This document shows positions 35,291 to 45,260 of a stretch of 64,000 bases of DNA, piece after piece. The notes beneath the pieces were generated by a model. It saw nothing but the letters and a program-made list of their open reading frames with translations, was not told the DNA's origin and searched no databases. The stretch is from Erythrobacter neustonensis (GTDB lineage Bacteria; Pseudomonadota; Alphaproteobacteria; Sphingomonadales; Sphingomonadaceae). The first letter of the stretch is position 1; each line of letters starts with the position of its first letter. The stretch is taken from NCBI RefSeq assembly GCF_001663175.1, contig NZ_CP016033.1, forward strand, positions 2,852,001 to 2,916,000, given 5' to 3'. The translations under genes were made by a program, and so were the position numbers.

Positions 35291-35793
35291 TCCGCATCGC
35301 CGCGGCAACTCTGGCCGACGCACCTGCGCTTAAAGACCTGCTCGAAACCGCCTATCGCGGCGATTCGGCGCGGGCCGGCTGGAATCACGAGGCCGATATC
35401 CTCGACGATGAGCGCATCGGTGCTGACGAGCTTGCCGCACTGCTCTGCGATCCGGCGGTTACGATCCTGACCGCGCGCGAAGGCGAAAACCTCATCGGTT
35501 GCGTCGCGGTGACGCGCAAACACGCTGGCCTTGCCTATCTCGGGATGCTGTGCGTGCGGCCGACGCTGCAATCTTCGGGCATTGGCCGGAAGCTGCTCGA
35601 CGCGGCGGAAGACCTTGCCCAGCGGGAGGCGATCGCGGCGATGGAGATGACCGTGATCGACGGGCGCGATGCGTTGATCGCGTGGTATGAACGGCGCGGC
35701 TATGCCCGCACCGGCGAAACGCGGCCCTTCCCCGTGCTGCGCGATCCGCCGATTACCTTCGTGGTGCTGGAAAAGCCGCTCGTGCGCGCCTAA
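35287..35793 (+). CDS. GNAT-family N-acetyltransferase
   Basis: 168 residues. The acetyl-CoA loop region is LGMLCVRPTLQSSGIGRKLLDAAE (Q-x-x-G-x-G type), and MTVIDGRDALIAWYERRGYARTGE is a typical GNAT end. The start is TTG at 35287, overlapping the pyrF stop (TTGA). The weak start codon and overlap suggest low, coupled expression. Substrate unknown. It separates pyrF from trpF. Confidence 0.87.
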   Translation: MIRIAAATLADAPALKDLLETAYRGDSARAGWNHEADILDDERIGADELAALLCDPAVTILTAREGENLIGCVAVTRKHAGLAYLGMLCVRPTLQSSGIGRKLLDAAEDLAQREAIAAMEMTVIDGRDALIAWYERRGYARTGETRPFPVLRDPPITFVVLEKPLVRA

Positions 35794-35804
35794 GTGCGCT
35801 CGCG

Positions 35805-36434
35805 ATGCCGACGCTTGTCAAGATTTGCGGGATTTCCACGAGCGAAACGCTCGCCGCCGCGATTCGTTCGGGCGCGAGCCATGTCGGCTTTGTCCATTTC
35901 GCCAAAAGCCCGCGCCATCTGGCGCTTGGCGCAATCGCGATGCTGCGGCGGCAGGTGCCCGATCATGTGAAAGCCGTTTTGCTGCTGGTGAACCCCGACG
36001 CGCCGTTGCTGGACGAAGCCGTGCGCATTGTCGCGCCCGATGTGGTCCAGTTTCACGGCGGCGAAAGTCCCGAAACGCTCGTCCGCTTCCGCGCCGAAAC
36101 CGGGATTGAGGCGTGGCGCGCGATGGCGGTGAAGGATGCGCCGAGCCTTGCCGAAGTTGCCGCCTTCCGGGGCGCGGCGGATCGCGTGCTGCTCGATGCG
36201 CCAGCCTCCGCGCTGCCCGGCGGAAACGGCACCCGTTTCGACTGGAGCCTGCTTGCAGGATGGCAGGCACCGCTGGCTTGGGGGCTCGCCGGCGGGCTCA
36301 CCCCCGCCAATGTCGCCGAGGCGATCCGGCTGACCGGCGCGCCTCTGGTGGATACTTCCTCGGGGGTCGAGCGTTCCCCCGGTATCAAGGACGTGGACAA
36401 GATCGCGGCCTTCTGCAAAGCGACCCGGATATGA
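35805..36434 (+). CDS. trpF: Phosphoribosylanthranilate isomerase
   Basis: Converts phosphoribosylanthranilate to CdRP in tryptophan synthesis. 209 residues. The start [32 protein letters not shown] and the final [14 protein letters not shown] plus [15 protein letters not shown] are diagnostic. Its stop overlaps the trpB ATG (ATGA), so translation is coupled. Confidence 0.96.
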   Translation: MPTLVKICGISTSETLAAAIRSGASHVGFVHFAKSPRHLALGAIAMLRRQVPDHVKAVLLLVNPDAPLLDEAVRIVAPDVVQFHGGESPETLVRFRAETGIEAWRAMAVKDAPSLAEVAAFRGAADRVLLDAPASALPGGNGTRFDWSLLAGWQAPLAWGLAGGLTPANVAEAIRLTGAPLVDTSSGVERSPGIKDVDKIAAFCKATRI

Positions 36435-37645
36435 ACACACCTCTCAATTCCTTCCGCAACCAGCCTGACGACCGCGGCCATTTCGGCCAGTTCGGCGGGC
36501 GCTATGTCGCCGAGACGCTGATGCCGCTGGTGCTCGATCTCGAGCGCGAATACCGGAAAGCGCAGGCCGATCCGGCGTTTCAGGCCGAGTTCGACGACCT
36601 GCTCGAACATTACGTGGGCCGCCCCTCGCCGCTCTATTTCGCGCCGCGACTGACCGAGGAATTGGGCGGCGCGCAGGTGTGGTTCAAGCGCGACGAATTG
36701 AATCACACCGGCGCGCACAAGATCAACAACTGCATCGGCCAGATCCTGCTCGCGATCCGGATGGGCAAGACCCGCATCATCGCCGAAACCGGCGCGGGGC
36801 AACACGGCGTCGCCACCGCGACGGTGTGCGCGCGCTTCGGCCTGCCTTGCGTGATCTACATGGGCGCCGAGGACGTGAAGCGGCAATCGCCCAACGTCTT
36901 CCGCATGAAGCTGCTGGGCGCCGAAGTCGTGCCGGTCACCAGCGGCGGCGCGACCTTGAAGGACGCGATGAACGAGGGCCTGCGCGATTGGGTCGCGAAT
37001 GTACACGACACTTTCTACATCATTGGCACCGCAGCCGGCCCGCACCCCTACCCCGAGCTGGTGCGCGATTTCCAGAGCGTGATCGGCAAGGAAGCGCGTG
37101 CGCAGCTGCTCGAGCGCACCGGACGCCTGCCCGATCTGCTGGTGGCGGCAATCGGCGGCGGATCGAATGCGCTGGGGCTGTTCCATCCCTTCCTCGATGA
37201 TCCGAGCGTGAAGATGCTCGGCGTGGAAGCGGCGGGCCACGGCCTCGACGGCAACGAGCACGCCGCGAGCCTGCTGGGCGGCGTTCCCGGCGTGCTGCAC
37301 GGCAACCGCACCTATCTGCTGCAGGACGAGGACGGCCAGATCACCGAAGGCCACTCAATCAGCGCTGGCCTCGACTACCCCGGCATCGGGCCGGAGCACG
37401 CGTGGCTCAAGGAAAGCGGCCGCGTCGATTACACCGCAGTCACCGACGAGGAGGCTTTGGACGCCTTCCAGCTGCTGTGCGCGACCGAGGGGATCATCCC
37501 CGCCCTCGAACCCTCGCACGCTATTGCAGCGGTGAAGAAGGTTGCGCCGACGATGCCGAAAGACAGCATCATCCTCGCCAACCTGTGCGGGCGCGGCGAC
37601 AAGGACATCTTCACAGTGGCTGAGAGGCTCGGAGTCGAACTTTGA
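36431..37645 (+). CDS. trpB: Tryptophan synthase beta chain
   Basis: Condenses indole with serine using PLP. 404 residues. [15 protein letters not shown] opens the protein, the PLP lysine is in [28 protein letters not shown] follows, and the phosphate-binding IGGGSNALG and the C-terminal LCGRGDKD are present. Its stop overlaps the TTG of a small membrane-protein gene rather than trpA, which is unusual. Confidence 0.97.
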   Translation: MNTPLNSFRNQPDDRGHFGQFGGRYVAETLMPLVLDLEREYRKAQADPAFQAEFDDLLEHYVGRPSPLYFAPRLTEELGGAQVWFKRDELNHTGAHKINNCIGQILLAIRMGKTRIIAETGAGQHGVATATVCARFGLPCVIYMGAEDVKRQSPNVFRMKLLGAEVVPVTSGGATLKDAMNEGLRDWVANVHDTFYIIGTAAGPHPYPELVRDFQSVIGKEARAQLLERTGRLPDLLVAAIGGGSNALGLFHPFLDDPSVKMLGVEAAGHGLDGNEHAASLLGGVPGVLHGNRTYLLQDEDGQITEGHSISAGLDYPGIGPEHAWLKESGRVDYTAVTDEEALDAFQLLCATEGIIPALEPSHAIAAVKKVAPTMPKDSIILANLCGRGDKDIFTVAERLGVEL

Positions 37646-37998
37646 AGGCAGCCGGCTGGATCCTCACTTGCCTTGGCTTCGCTTTGGCGTTCGTGTGGAA
37701 TTTCCTTGCGCAGGATAATGTCGGTCTGATGGCAGTCAGCGCTCTCCTGATATTTGCCGGGATGTTGCTGCTTGCCGTCAATGCCACGATGCGAATGTCA
37801 CGCGGGGAACTCCGGCTTCGGCCTATCGAGGCTGTCAAACGATGGCCGATCATTTTTCTGGTGATGGTGGGGGTGTACGCCTTGGCCCATGTCATCTTTC
37901 CGGAAATGGAAATTCGCTGGACTGAAACACTGATCAAATGCTCCATCGCTTCTTTGGCGATGGCGCTCTACTTCAGCGCATATCGAAAGCTTGCATGA
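37642..37998 (+). CDS. Small membrane protein inserted between trpB and trpA
   Basis: 118 residues with probably four membrane helices ([72 protein letters not shown]). No family recognised. It starts with TTG at 37642 inside the trpB stop and ends overlapping the trpA ATG, so it is locked into the trp operon at both ends. Its base composition is less GC-rich than its neighbours (many codons ending in A or T), hinting at later acquisition. No link to tryptophan synthesis is known to me. Confidence 0.75.
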   Translation: MKAAGWILTCLGFALAFVWNFLAQDNVGLMAVSALLIFAGMLLLAVNATMRMSRGELRLRPIEAVKRWPIIFLVMVGVYALAHVIFPEMEIRWTETLIKCSIASLAMALYFSAYRKLA

Positions 37999-38780
37999 CC
38001 CGCCTCTCAACCACCTTCGCCGCCCCCCGCCCCGCGCTCGTCTGCTTCATCACCGCAGGCGACGGGGACACCGCGGCCAATCTCGATGCGCTGGTCGAAG
38101 CCGGTGCGGATGTGATCGAGCTCGGCATGCCCTTCACCGATCCCATGGCCGATGGCCCCGCGATCCAGAGCGCCAACCTGCGCAGCCTCGGCGCGGGCAC
38201 GACCACGGCGGACGTGCTGCACTACGCCACGGAATTCCGCGTCCGGCACCCCAACGTGCCTCTGGTGCTGATGGGCTATGCCAACCCGATGGTCCGCCGC
38301 GGTCCCGAGTGGTTCGCCGAAGCCGCTGCCGCCGCTGGCGTTGACGGCGTCATCTGCGTCGACATTCCGCCCGAGGAGGACGACGCGCTCGGCCCGGCCC
38401 TGCGGGCCAAGGGCATCGCCCCGATCCGCCTCGCCACCCCCACCACCGACGCCGCGCGCCTGCCGCACGTGCTCGCAGGCTCGCAAGGTTTCCTCTACTA
38501 CGTCTCGGTCGCCGGAATCACCGGCAAGCAGCAGGCGCAGATCGCCAGCATCGAAGCCAATGTCGCGCGGATCAAGCAAGCGACCGACATCCCCGTCGCG
38601 GTCGGCTTCGGCGTGCGCACGCCCGAGCAGGCCGCCGACATCGCGCGCGTTGCCGATGGCGTTGTCGTCGGCTCGGCGCTGGTGGAAATCTGCGCCGAGT
38701 ATGGCGCCAATGCGCCCGCCAAGCTAAAGGAGCTGACCGCGGCTCTCGCTCACGCGGTCCACACCGCACGACAGGACTAA
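37995..38780 (+). CDS. trpA: Tryptophan synthase alpha chain
   Basis: Cleaves indole-3-glycerol phosphate to indole for TrpB. 261 residues, TIM barrel. [32 protein letters not shown] with the catalytic Glu and Asp, LMGYANPM and [11 protein letters not shown] are clear. The ATG at 37995 overlaps the stop of the membrane-protein gene (ATGA). accD follows 5 bases after its stop. Confidence 0.96.
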   Translation: MTRLSTTFAAPRPALVCFITAGDGDTAANLDALVEAGADVIELGMPFTDPMADGPAIQSANLRSLGAGTTTADVLHYATEFRVRHPNVPLVLMGYANPMVRRGPEWFAEAAAAAGVDGVICVDIPPEEDDALGPALRAKGIAPIRLATPTTDAARLPHVLAGSQGFLYYVSVAGITGKQQAQIASIEANVARIKQATDIPVAVGFGVRTPEQAADIARVADGVVVGSALVEICAEYGANAPAKLKELTAALAHAVHTARQD

Positions 38781-38785
38781 CGCCC

Positions 38786-39637
38786 ATGAACTGGTTCAAC
38801 CGCGTCCGCAATTCGCTCGGCTTCTCGCCCGACAAGAAGACCACCGAGAAGGATCTGTGGATCAAGTGCCCCTCGTGCCAGGAGATGCTGTTCGTCGCGG
38901 ATTACGAGGCGAACCTCTCGGTCTGCCCGAAGTGCGAGCATCACGGACGGATCGGTGCCGATGCGCGGCTGGCGCTGCTGCTCGATGCCGGGTTCGAGGT
39001 TTTGCCGCTGCCGCGCGTCACCGAAGACCCGCTGCAGTTCAAGGACACCAAGAAATACACCGACCGCCTCAAGGCCGCGCGCGCCGCGAACCCGCATCAT
39101 GATGCCTTCGTGGTCGGCTCGGGCCATATCGACGCCAAGCCTGCGGTGGTCGGAGTGCAGGATTTCAGCTTCATGGGCGGCTCGATGGGCATGGCCGTGG
39201 GTCAGGCCTTCTGCAACGGCGCGCAAAAGGCGCTGGATCGCGGCTGCGCCTATGTCGTGGTGACCGCGGCGGGCGGCGCGCGGATGCAGGAGGGCATCCT
39301 CAGCCTGATGCAGATGCCCCGCGCCACTGTGATGACGCGGCGGCTGAAGGCGGCGGGCCTGCCCTATATCGTCGTGCTGACCGATCCCACCACCGGCGGC
39401 GTGACCGCAAGCTACGCGATGCTCGGCGATATCCACATTGCCGAACCCGGCGCCCTGATCGGCTTTGCCGGCCAGCGCGTGATCCAGGACACGATCCGCG
39501 AACAGCTGCCCGAAGGTTTCCAGCGCGCCGAATATCTGCACAAGCACGGCATGGTCGACATGGTGGTGAATCGCCACGATCTGAAGGCTACGCTGGGCCA
39601 GGTGCTCGATTTCCTCAGCCCGGTGAAAGCGGCGTAA
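38786..39637 (+). CDS. accD: Acetyl-CoA carboxylase carboxyltransferase subunit beta
   Basis: Transfers CO2 from biotin to acetyl-CoA to form malonyl-CoA for fatty acid synthesis, with AccA. 283 residues. The N-terminal zinc ribbon (CPSCQEML ... [10 protein letters not shown]) and the crotonase-like core ([45 protein letters not shown]) are intact. Located between trpA and folC, a common alphaproteobacterial order. Confidence 0.97.
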   Translation: MNWFNRVRNSLGFSPDKKTTEKDLWIKCPSCQEMLFVADYEANLSVCPKCEHHGRIGADARLALLLDAGFEVLPLPRVTEDPLQFKDTKKYTDRLKAARAANPHHDAFVVGSGHIDAKPAVVGVQDFSFMGGSMGMAVGQAFCNGAQKALDRGCAYVVVTAAGGARMQEGILSLMQMPRATVMTRRLKAAGLPYIVVLTDPTTGGVTASYAMLGDIHIAEPGALIGFAGQRVIQDTIREQLPEGFQRAEYLHKHGMVDMVVNRHDLKATLGQVLDFLSPVKAA

Positions 39638-39646
39638 CCGCATCCC

Positions 39647-40957
39647 ATGCGTGACTTCGGCCGGTCGGACGACGCGCGCGTTCAGGCCCAGCTCGATCGC
39701 CTTGCCGCGCTGAGCCTGCCGCAAGGACGGCTTGGGCTGGAGACGATCGCTGCGCTGATGGAGCGGCTGGGCAACCCGCACCATCGCCTGCCCCCGGTGT
39801 TCCATGTCGCGGGCACCAACGGCAAGGGGTCGACCTGCGCCTTCCTGCGCGCGATGCTGGAGGCGCAGGGCTACCGCGTCCACGTCACCACCTCGCCCCA
39901 CCTCGTGCGCTATAACGAGCGTATCCGCTTGGCGGGCGAATTGATCGACGATGCGCTGCTCGCCGAGGTGCTGGCCGAAGTGCTCGACGCAGGCGAAGAC
40001 CTCGCCCCCAGCTTCTTCGAAGTCACCATCGCCGCCGCGTTCGTCGCCTTTGCCCGCGTGCCAGCGGATGCCTGCGTGGTCGAAGTCGGCCTTGGCGGGC
40101 GCTTCGATGCGACCAACGTGCTCGAACCCGAGGCGCTCGCCGCCTGCGGGATCGCGGCACTCGGCATCGATCACGAACGCTTCCTCCTCGCGCCCGAGGA
40201 GGGCGTGCCGGCCGAGCCGATGGCGCGGATCGCGTTCGAGAAGGCGGGCATCGCCAAACGCGGCGTTCCGCTGGTCAGCATTGCCCGCCCGCAGTTGGAG
40301 GCCGATACCATCGCCGCCGTGGCGCGCGAAAAAGGTGCGCCGCTGTTCGTGCAGGGCGAGGAATGGACCGCGTCCGAATTCGACGGCGGGCTCGGCTATG
40401 GCGACGCGACGCATGGCGACGGGGTCGATATCATGAACCTCGCCGCGCCTGCGCTGGCCGGCGCGCACCAGTTCCAGAACGCGGGCCTCGCGATCGCGAT
40501 GCTGCGTCATCAGACCAAGATCCCGGTCGGCTTCGGGGCGTATTCGCTCGGTTTGCAGCAGGCGCGCTGGCCTGCACGGATGCAGCGGCTGTCGCCCGGC
40601 CCGCTGACGGGGCGGCGCGCGGTGTGGCTCGATGGCGGACACAACCCGCAGGCCGGTGCGATGGTCGGCGCGCATTTTGCGGGGCAGCGGCTCCACCTCA
40701 TCATCGGGATGATCGAAGGCAAGGACCCGGCCTCGCTGATCGGCCCGCTCGCCGGCTCGCTTGCCAGCATCACCGCCGTCCCCGTGCCAGGACACGACTG
40801 GCACCCGGCCTCCGCCTTCGGCCCCGATGCGCGGGCCGCGCGCGATGTGCCGGCTGCGCTGGCGATGATCCCCGACGATGGCCTGCCGGTGCTGATCGCG
40901 GGCTCGCTCTACCTCGCGGGCGAAGTGCTGCGGCTGAACGGCGAACTGCCCGACTGA
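39647..40957 (+). CDS. folC: Folylpolyglutamate synthase / dihydrofolate synthase
   Basis: Adds glutamate to dihydropteroate and to folates. 436 residues of the Mur-ligase superfamily. The P-loop VAGTNGKGSTCAFLRAML and TSPHLVRYNERIRLAGE are present, as are FEVTIAAAFVAFA, VEVGLGGRFDATNV and the C-terminal WLDGGHNPQAGAMV. Ends the lapA-folC gene run. A 26-bp dispersed element lies 20 bases after its stop. Confidence 0.94.
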   Translation: MRDFGRSDDARVQAQLDRLAALSLPQGRLGLETIAALMERLGNPHHRLPPVFHVAGTNGKGSTCAFLRAMLEAQGYRVHVTTSPHLVRYNERIRLAGELIDDALLAEVLAEVLDAGEDLAPSFFEVTIAAAFVAFARVPADACVVEVGLGGRFDATNVLEPEALAACGIAALGIDHERFLLAPEEGVPAEPMARIAFEKAGIAKRGVPLVSIARPQLEADTIAAVAREKGAPLFVQGEEWTASEFDGGLGYGDATHGDGVDIMNLAAPALAGAHQFQNAGLAIAMLRHQTKIPVGFGAYSLGLQQARWPARMQRLSPGPLTGRRAVWLDGGHNPQAGAMVGAHFAGQRLHLIIGMIEGKDPASLIGPLAGSLASITAVPVPGHDWHPASAFGPDARAARDVPAALAMIPDDGLPVLIAGSLYLAGEVLRLNGELPD

Positions 40958-40976
40958 ACGCGTCTGCCGCGCTGTA

Positions 40977-41002
40977 GGAGACACATGAGACAGTGTCCTG
41001 AA
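40977..41002. repeat. 26-bp dispersed element, copy 2
   Basis: Exact inverted copy of 19432-19457, reading GGAGACACATGAGACAGTGT then CCTGAA. It lies in the 154-base gap between convergent folC and the AmpG-like gene, where nothing else is recognisable. Flanks also resemble copy 1 on both sides. Confidence 0.85.
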
Positions 41003-41111
41003 GCGAAAAACCCGGCCCCTGCACCGCCACCGTTGCAGCGATAGCAAAAAGGTGCGCGGGGATCATCATCCGCACAAGGTTGCCGCCAGAAACCGGGGTA
41101 GGAAAGCCGCT

Positions 41112-42836
41112 TCAGATCGCAGGCTCGGGCGGCGGCGCGTTTTCCGCGCGGCCCGAGCGGGCCTGCCGCACCCACTCGACCACGCACAGCACCACCGCAA
41201 ATCCTCCGATGCCCGTGGTCAGCAGAAACACGTCGTAATAGCCGCGCTCCTCGATCATCTGGCCCAAGGCCGGGCGGCCCAGCGTGCCCACCAGCATCGT
41301 CAGCGAGGACAGAAGCGCATATTGCACCGCGCTGTATCCCTTGGCGACCACGCTGGAGAGGTAGGCGACGAAGGCTGCCCCCGCGATGCCGACCGCGATG
41401 TTTTCCGCGGCGATGGCGAGCATCAGGCGGCCCATCCGCTCCTCCGCGCCAAAGCCTGCGATCAGCGTGGTGAAACCGATCGCATCGCTGACCGCCTGCA
41501 TCTGCGCGCCGCCCAGTGCTAGATCGGCATAGAGCAGGTTGGTCAGTGCCGCGATCACCGCGCCCAGTGTCAACGTGGTCATCCGGCCGATCACGGTCAG
41601 CAATGTGCCGCCCAGCGCAAGGCCGACAATCAACGCGCCCACACCGAAGAACTTCGACGCGATCGCGACCTCGTCCTTGGTGTATTGCAACTCGCCCAGA
41701 TAGAACGGGTAGGCAAAGCTGCCCCAGATCGCGTCGGTGATCCGGTAGGTCAGCACCAGCGCGATCACCAGCACCGCGGCCCATTTCAGCCGCCCGATGA
41801 TCTCGGCCAGCGGCAGGATCAGCGCGCGGTAACCGTGGTCGAGCGCGGTGCCCCAGCCGCTGCTCGCGGGCGCATCGGCGGCAAGCACGTGGCGGCCCCG
41901 CTTGCGCATCGCTTCGAGCCATCCCGCGATCAGCCCGGGGATTACCACGGTCGCGATCACGATCAGCGGCCCCATCTGGCTGACGAATTCGGTCGAATCC
42001 GGCCGCGTCTCGGGCGTTGCGGTCAGCGAGGCGATCATGAAGTCGAGCACGATGAACAGCGCCCAGCCCCATAGCAGCGCAACCGCGCCCAGCGCATAGG
42101 CCCGCACGCGCGGCACGATCTGGCCCGCCTGCCGCAGCGTGCCGAGGTTCGCGCGCTCGCTTTCCATCGCGGCAAGGCTGCGCTCAGCATCGGGCGCGAA
42201 CAGGCCGAGGAAGCCGACGAACAGCAGGATGCCGCCCATGCTGGCGAACACGCTTGGCCAGCCTATGCGTTCAGCCATGAACAGCGCGAGCGCGCCGCCG
42301 ACCAGTGCGGCAACACGGTAGCCCATCTGGAATACGGTCGAGAGGATGTCGATCGTCGCGACCTCGTCGGCCACATCGACCCGCCAGGCATCGATCACCA
42401 CGTCCTGCGTCGCGCTGGCGAAAGCGCCGATCCCGGCGAGCAGCGAGAACACGCCCAGCGACGAGAGCGGATCGAGCAGCGACAGGATCACCAGGATCGC
42501 ACCCAACAGCAATTGCGCGGTGACGATCCATTGCTTGCGCTTGCCCAGCCGCCTGAGGCCGGGGATGTCGACCCGGTCAAGCGCGGGCGACCACAGGAAC
42601 TTGAAGGCATAGGCCAGCCCGATCAGCGAGAACACGCCCATCGTCTCGACATCGACCTCAGCGTCGCTCAGCCAGGCATAAAGCGTGCCCAACAAAAGGG
42701 CATAGGGCAGGCCGCTGGCAAAGCCAAACAGCAGGACATAGGCGGTCTTGTGATGGCGCAGCGCCGCCATCAGCGCGATCCAGCGCGACAGGCGTGTAGG
42801 CTTGGTGGTTGCGGCTTCAGCCATTGGCGATCCCAT
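41112..42836 (-). CDS. AmpG-like MFS transporter
   Basis: 574 residues with about 12-14 membrane helices. The N-terminal LLFGFASGLPYALLLGTLYAWLSDAEV and the conserved ATQDVVIDAWRVD match the AmpG muropeptide permease branch of the major facilitator superfamily. AmpG imports anhydro-muropeptides from peptidoglycan turnover. The central part is longer than E. coli AmpG (491), so the substrate could differ. ATG at 42836 used; one at 42824 (MAEAATT) is equally possible. Divergent from the Rieske gene by 72 bases. Confidence 0.85.
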   Translation of the reverse strand: MGSPMAEAATTKPTRLSRWIALMAALRHHKTAYVLLFGFASGLPYALLLGTLYAWLSDAEVDVETMGVFSLIGLAYAFKFLWSPALDRVDIPGLRRLGKRKQWIVTAQLLLGAILVILSLLDPLSSLGVFSLLAGIGAFASATQDVVIDAWRVDVADEVATIDILSTVFQMGYRVAALVGGALALFMAERIGWPSVFASMGGILLFVGFLGLFAPDAERSLAAMESERANLGTLRQAGQIVPRVRAYALGAVALLWGWALFIVLDFMIASLTATPETRPDSTEFVSQMGPLIVIATVVIPGLIAGWLEAMRKRGRHVLAADAPASSGWGTALDHGYRALILPLAEIIGRLKWAAVLVIALVLTYRITDAIWGSFAYPFYLGELQYTKDEVAIASKFFGVGALIVGLALGGTLLTVIGRMTTLTLGAVIAALTNLLYADLALGGAQMQAVSDAIGFTTLIAGFGAEERMGRLMLAIAAENIAVGIAGAAFVAYLSSVVAKGYSAVQYALLSSLTMLVGTLGRPALGQMIEERGYYDVFLLTTGIGGFAVVLCVVEWVRQARSGRAENAPPPEPAI

Positions 42837-42908
42837 CTAGTCCGGCAGTTTTGCTCTGGCCCCGTTTCGTGGCACACTAGACGGGCATGAGAGGATGAGA
42901 AAAGAGCG

Positions 42909-44081
42909 ATGAACGCCGCAACAACAGATATGCCCATATTGCGCCCAACGCCGGGCCAATTGGCGCTGGCCGAGGCGATCCGGGGTGGGGCGGGCCGGCA
43001 AGCGAGCGGCATTCAGACGGTGCCGGCGAGCAATTACACTTGCCCCGATCACTTCGCGCGCGAAAAGGCCGCATTGTTCGACCGGCTGCCCCAAGTGATC
43101 GCGCCCTCCGCGCTGTTGCCGCAAAGTGGCATGGCGGTGCCGCACGATGCCACCGGCCGCCCGCTGCTGATCACCCGCGACAATGACGGCACCGCGCATG
43201 TCTTCCTCAACGTCTGCCGCCACCGAGGCACGCGATTGGTCGAAGGCACCGAGGTGCAATGCGCCAAGCGGCTGGTGTGCCCCTATCACGCGTGGACCTA
43301 TCGGCTTGATGGCGGATTGCTCGCCCTGCCCCGGCCCGAGACCTTTCCCGGGCTCGACAAGGCGGATTACGGCCTCATCGAACTGCCCAGTTTCGAGGCA
43401 GGCGGGCTGATCTGGTTTGCGCCGCGGCCCGGTGCCGATTTCGGCCCTGCCCGCGAATTGGGCAGCGATCTCGACGCGTTTGCGCTGCCGCAGGCGCACC
43501 TGTTCCGGCGCAAGCTGCACACGGTAAAGGGCAACTGGAAGCTGATCATGGATGCCTTCCTCGAAAGCTACCATGTCACCCGGTTGCACGCAGGCACGAT
43601 CGGCCCCTTCTTCAAGGACGGGATCACCGCCGGCGACCAGATCGGCCCGCATCAGCGCAGCGCGGTCGGACGGCTGGAGGAGATGGAACACGTCGACCTC
43701 ACCGACATGGCCAGCCTGCGCCGCGTGGTGACCTTCGCCTACCAGTTGCTTCCCGCCACGATCATCGTTCCCAGCCCCGATTACGTCAACGTGATGGTGC
43801 TGATGCCGCAGGCCGCCGACCTCACGCTGGTCGAGGATTTCATGCTGATCCCCGAAGCGCCGCAGACCGAAAAGGCGCTGGCGCATTGGGAAAAAAGCTG
43901 GAACCTGCTCGATGGCGGGGTCTTCGCTTCGGAGGATTTCCGCGCGGCGGAACTGGGCCAGCAGGGGCTTTCGAGCGGCGCGGTCGATCATATCACACTT
44001 GGCACGCTTGAAGGCGGGATCGCGCGGTTCGACCAGATCGTTCGCGCGGCGCTGGACGCAAGCGAGCGCATGACGGGTTGA
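42909..44081 (+). CDS. Rieske [2Fe-2S] aromatic-ring-hydroxylating oxygenase, alpha subunit type
   Basis: 390 residues. The Rieske centre is C103-R-H105 and C124-P-Y-H127, with 18 residues between the halves. The catalytic domain carries the mononuclear iron pattern [20 protein letters not shown]. No beta subunit, ferredoxin or reductase gene is adjacent, so electron partners must lie elsewhere. Such stand-alone alpha subunits act on aromatic acids, choline- or carnitine-type amines or sterols; the substrate cannot be told. Confidence 0.9.
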   Translation: MNAATTDMPILRPTPGQLALAEAIRGGAGRQASGIQTVPASNYTCPDHFAREKAALFDRLPQVIAPSALLPQSGMAVPHDATGRPLLITRDNDGTAHVFLNVCRHRGTRLVEGTEVQCAKRLVCPYHAWTYRLDGGLLALPRPETFPGLDKADYGLIELPSFEAGGLIWFAPRPGADFGPARELGSDLDAFALPQAHLFRRKLHTVKGNWKLIMDAFLESYHVTRLHAGTIGPFFKDGITAGDQIGPHQRSAVGRLEEMEHVDLTDMASLRRVVTFAYQLLPATIIVPSPDYVNVMVLMPQAADLTLVEDFMLIPEAPQTEKALAHWEKSWNLLDGGVFASEDFRAAELGQQGLSSGAVDHITLGTLEGGIARFDQIVRAALDASERMTG

Positions 44082-44135
44082 CCGCGATATTATCGCCGGT
44101 CGCATTTGCCGGCAAAATGCTCTAGGCGCGCGGCC

Positions 44136-45260
44136 ATGCCTACCCTTCCTCCCCGCTCCGCCGACCGCCCCGAGGGCGATCGCATCGCCAAGCTGCTTGC
44201 GCGCGCCGGCATCGCCAGCCGCCGCGAGATCGAGCGCATGATCGCCGAAGGGCGCGTCGCGCTCGATGGCAAGGTGCTCGATACCCCCGCGACGATCCTC
44301 ACCAACCTCAAGGGCGTGACGGTCGACGGCAATCCGGTCGCCGCCGCCGAAGCCACCCGGTTGTTTGCGTTCCACAAGCCCGCCGGCCTCATCACCGCCG
44401 AGCGCGATCCTGCCGGACGCCCGACGATCTACACCGCGCTGCGCAACGCGCTGCCCAAGGGCACGCCGCGGCTGATGCCGGTGGGACGGCTCGACCTCAA
44501 CACCGAAGGCCTGCTGCTGCTGACCAATGACGGCGGGTTGAAGCGCACGCTCGAACTGCCCGCAACCAAGATCCCGCGCACCTACCGCGCGCGCGCTTTC
44601 GGCGAGGTGACGCAGGCGCAGCTCGAAGGCCTGATGGACGGGATCGAGATCGACGGCGTGCGCTACGGCTCGATCGATGCCAACCTCGAACGTTCCTCGG
44701 GTCGCAACCTGTGGATCGAGATGACGATCACCGAAGGCAAGAACCGCGAAGTGCGCAACGTGCTCGAATTCATGGGGCTGCAGGTGAACCGCCTGATCCG
44801 CATCGGATACGGCCCGTTCAACATCGGCGATCTGCCGCGCGGACAGGCGGTCGAGCTGACCGGCAAGCCGGTGGCGCATTTCCTGTCCGAGATGACGGGC
44901 GAGCCGATTCCGCGCGGCGGGGTCAAGAAGGCCGACCGGATCGCGATTGGCGCGCCGGTCAAGTCGCCGCCGCCGCGCGTGGCTGCGCCCGAACGTGACG
45001 CGTCGCCGCGCAAATCCGCAGCGCCCCGCCCTGCTCCGCGCGGTGAGGCACGCCCGGCGCCGCGAGACGATGCGCGTTCGCGCCCGCGCAAGGGCGCCGA
45101 AACGCTGACCAACGCCCCGCGCCGTGGCCCGACCAGCCGTGATGGCGGCCCGGCGCGCAAGGATCGCGTCGCCCCTAGAAAACCGCGCTCGCCCGGTGCA
45201 GGCCAGCGCAAGCGGCCCTCCCCCACCCGCGGCAAGACGCCGCCGACGAGGAACCGGTAA
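44136..45260 (+). CDS. Pseudouridine synthase of the RsuA/RluB family
   Basis: 374 residues: an S4 RNA-binding domain (RIAKLLARAGIASRREIERMIAEGRV) and a synthase domain with the catalytic-Asp motif GRLDLNTEGLLLLTNDG and EGKNREVRNVLEFMGLQVNRLIRIGYGPF. A long basic, Pro/Arg-rich tail of about 100 residues follows, likely disordered and RNA-binding. RluB (23S U2605) is the closest guess. ATG at 44136; the earlier in-frame start at 44106 lacks support. Overlaps rsmD by one base (TAATG). Confidence 0.92.
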   Translation: MPTLPPRSADRPEGDRIAKLLARAGIASRREIERMIAEGRVALDGKVLDTPATILTNLKGVTVDGNPVAAAEATRLFAFHKPAGLITAERDPAGRPTIYTALRNALPKGTPRLMPVGRLDLNTEGLLLLTNDGGLKRTLELPATKIPRTYRARAFGEVTQAQLEGLMDGIEIDGVRYGSIDANLERSSGRNLWIEMTITEGKNREVRNVLEFMGLQVNRLIRIGYGPFNIGDLPRGQAVELTGKPVAHFLSEMTGEPIPRGGVKKADRIAIGAPVKSPPPRVAAPERDASPRKSAAPRPAPRGEARPAPRDDARSRPRKGAETLTNAPRRGPTSRDGGPARKDRVAPRKPRSPGAGQRKRPSPTRGKTPPTRNR

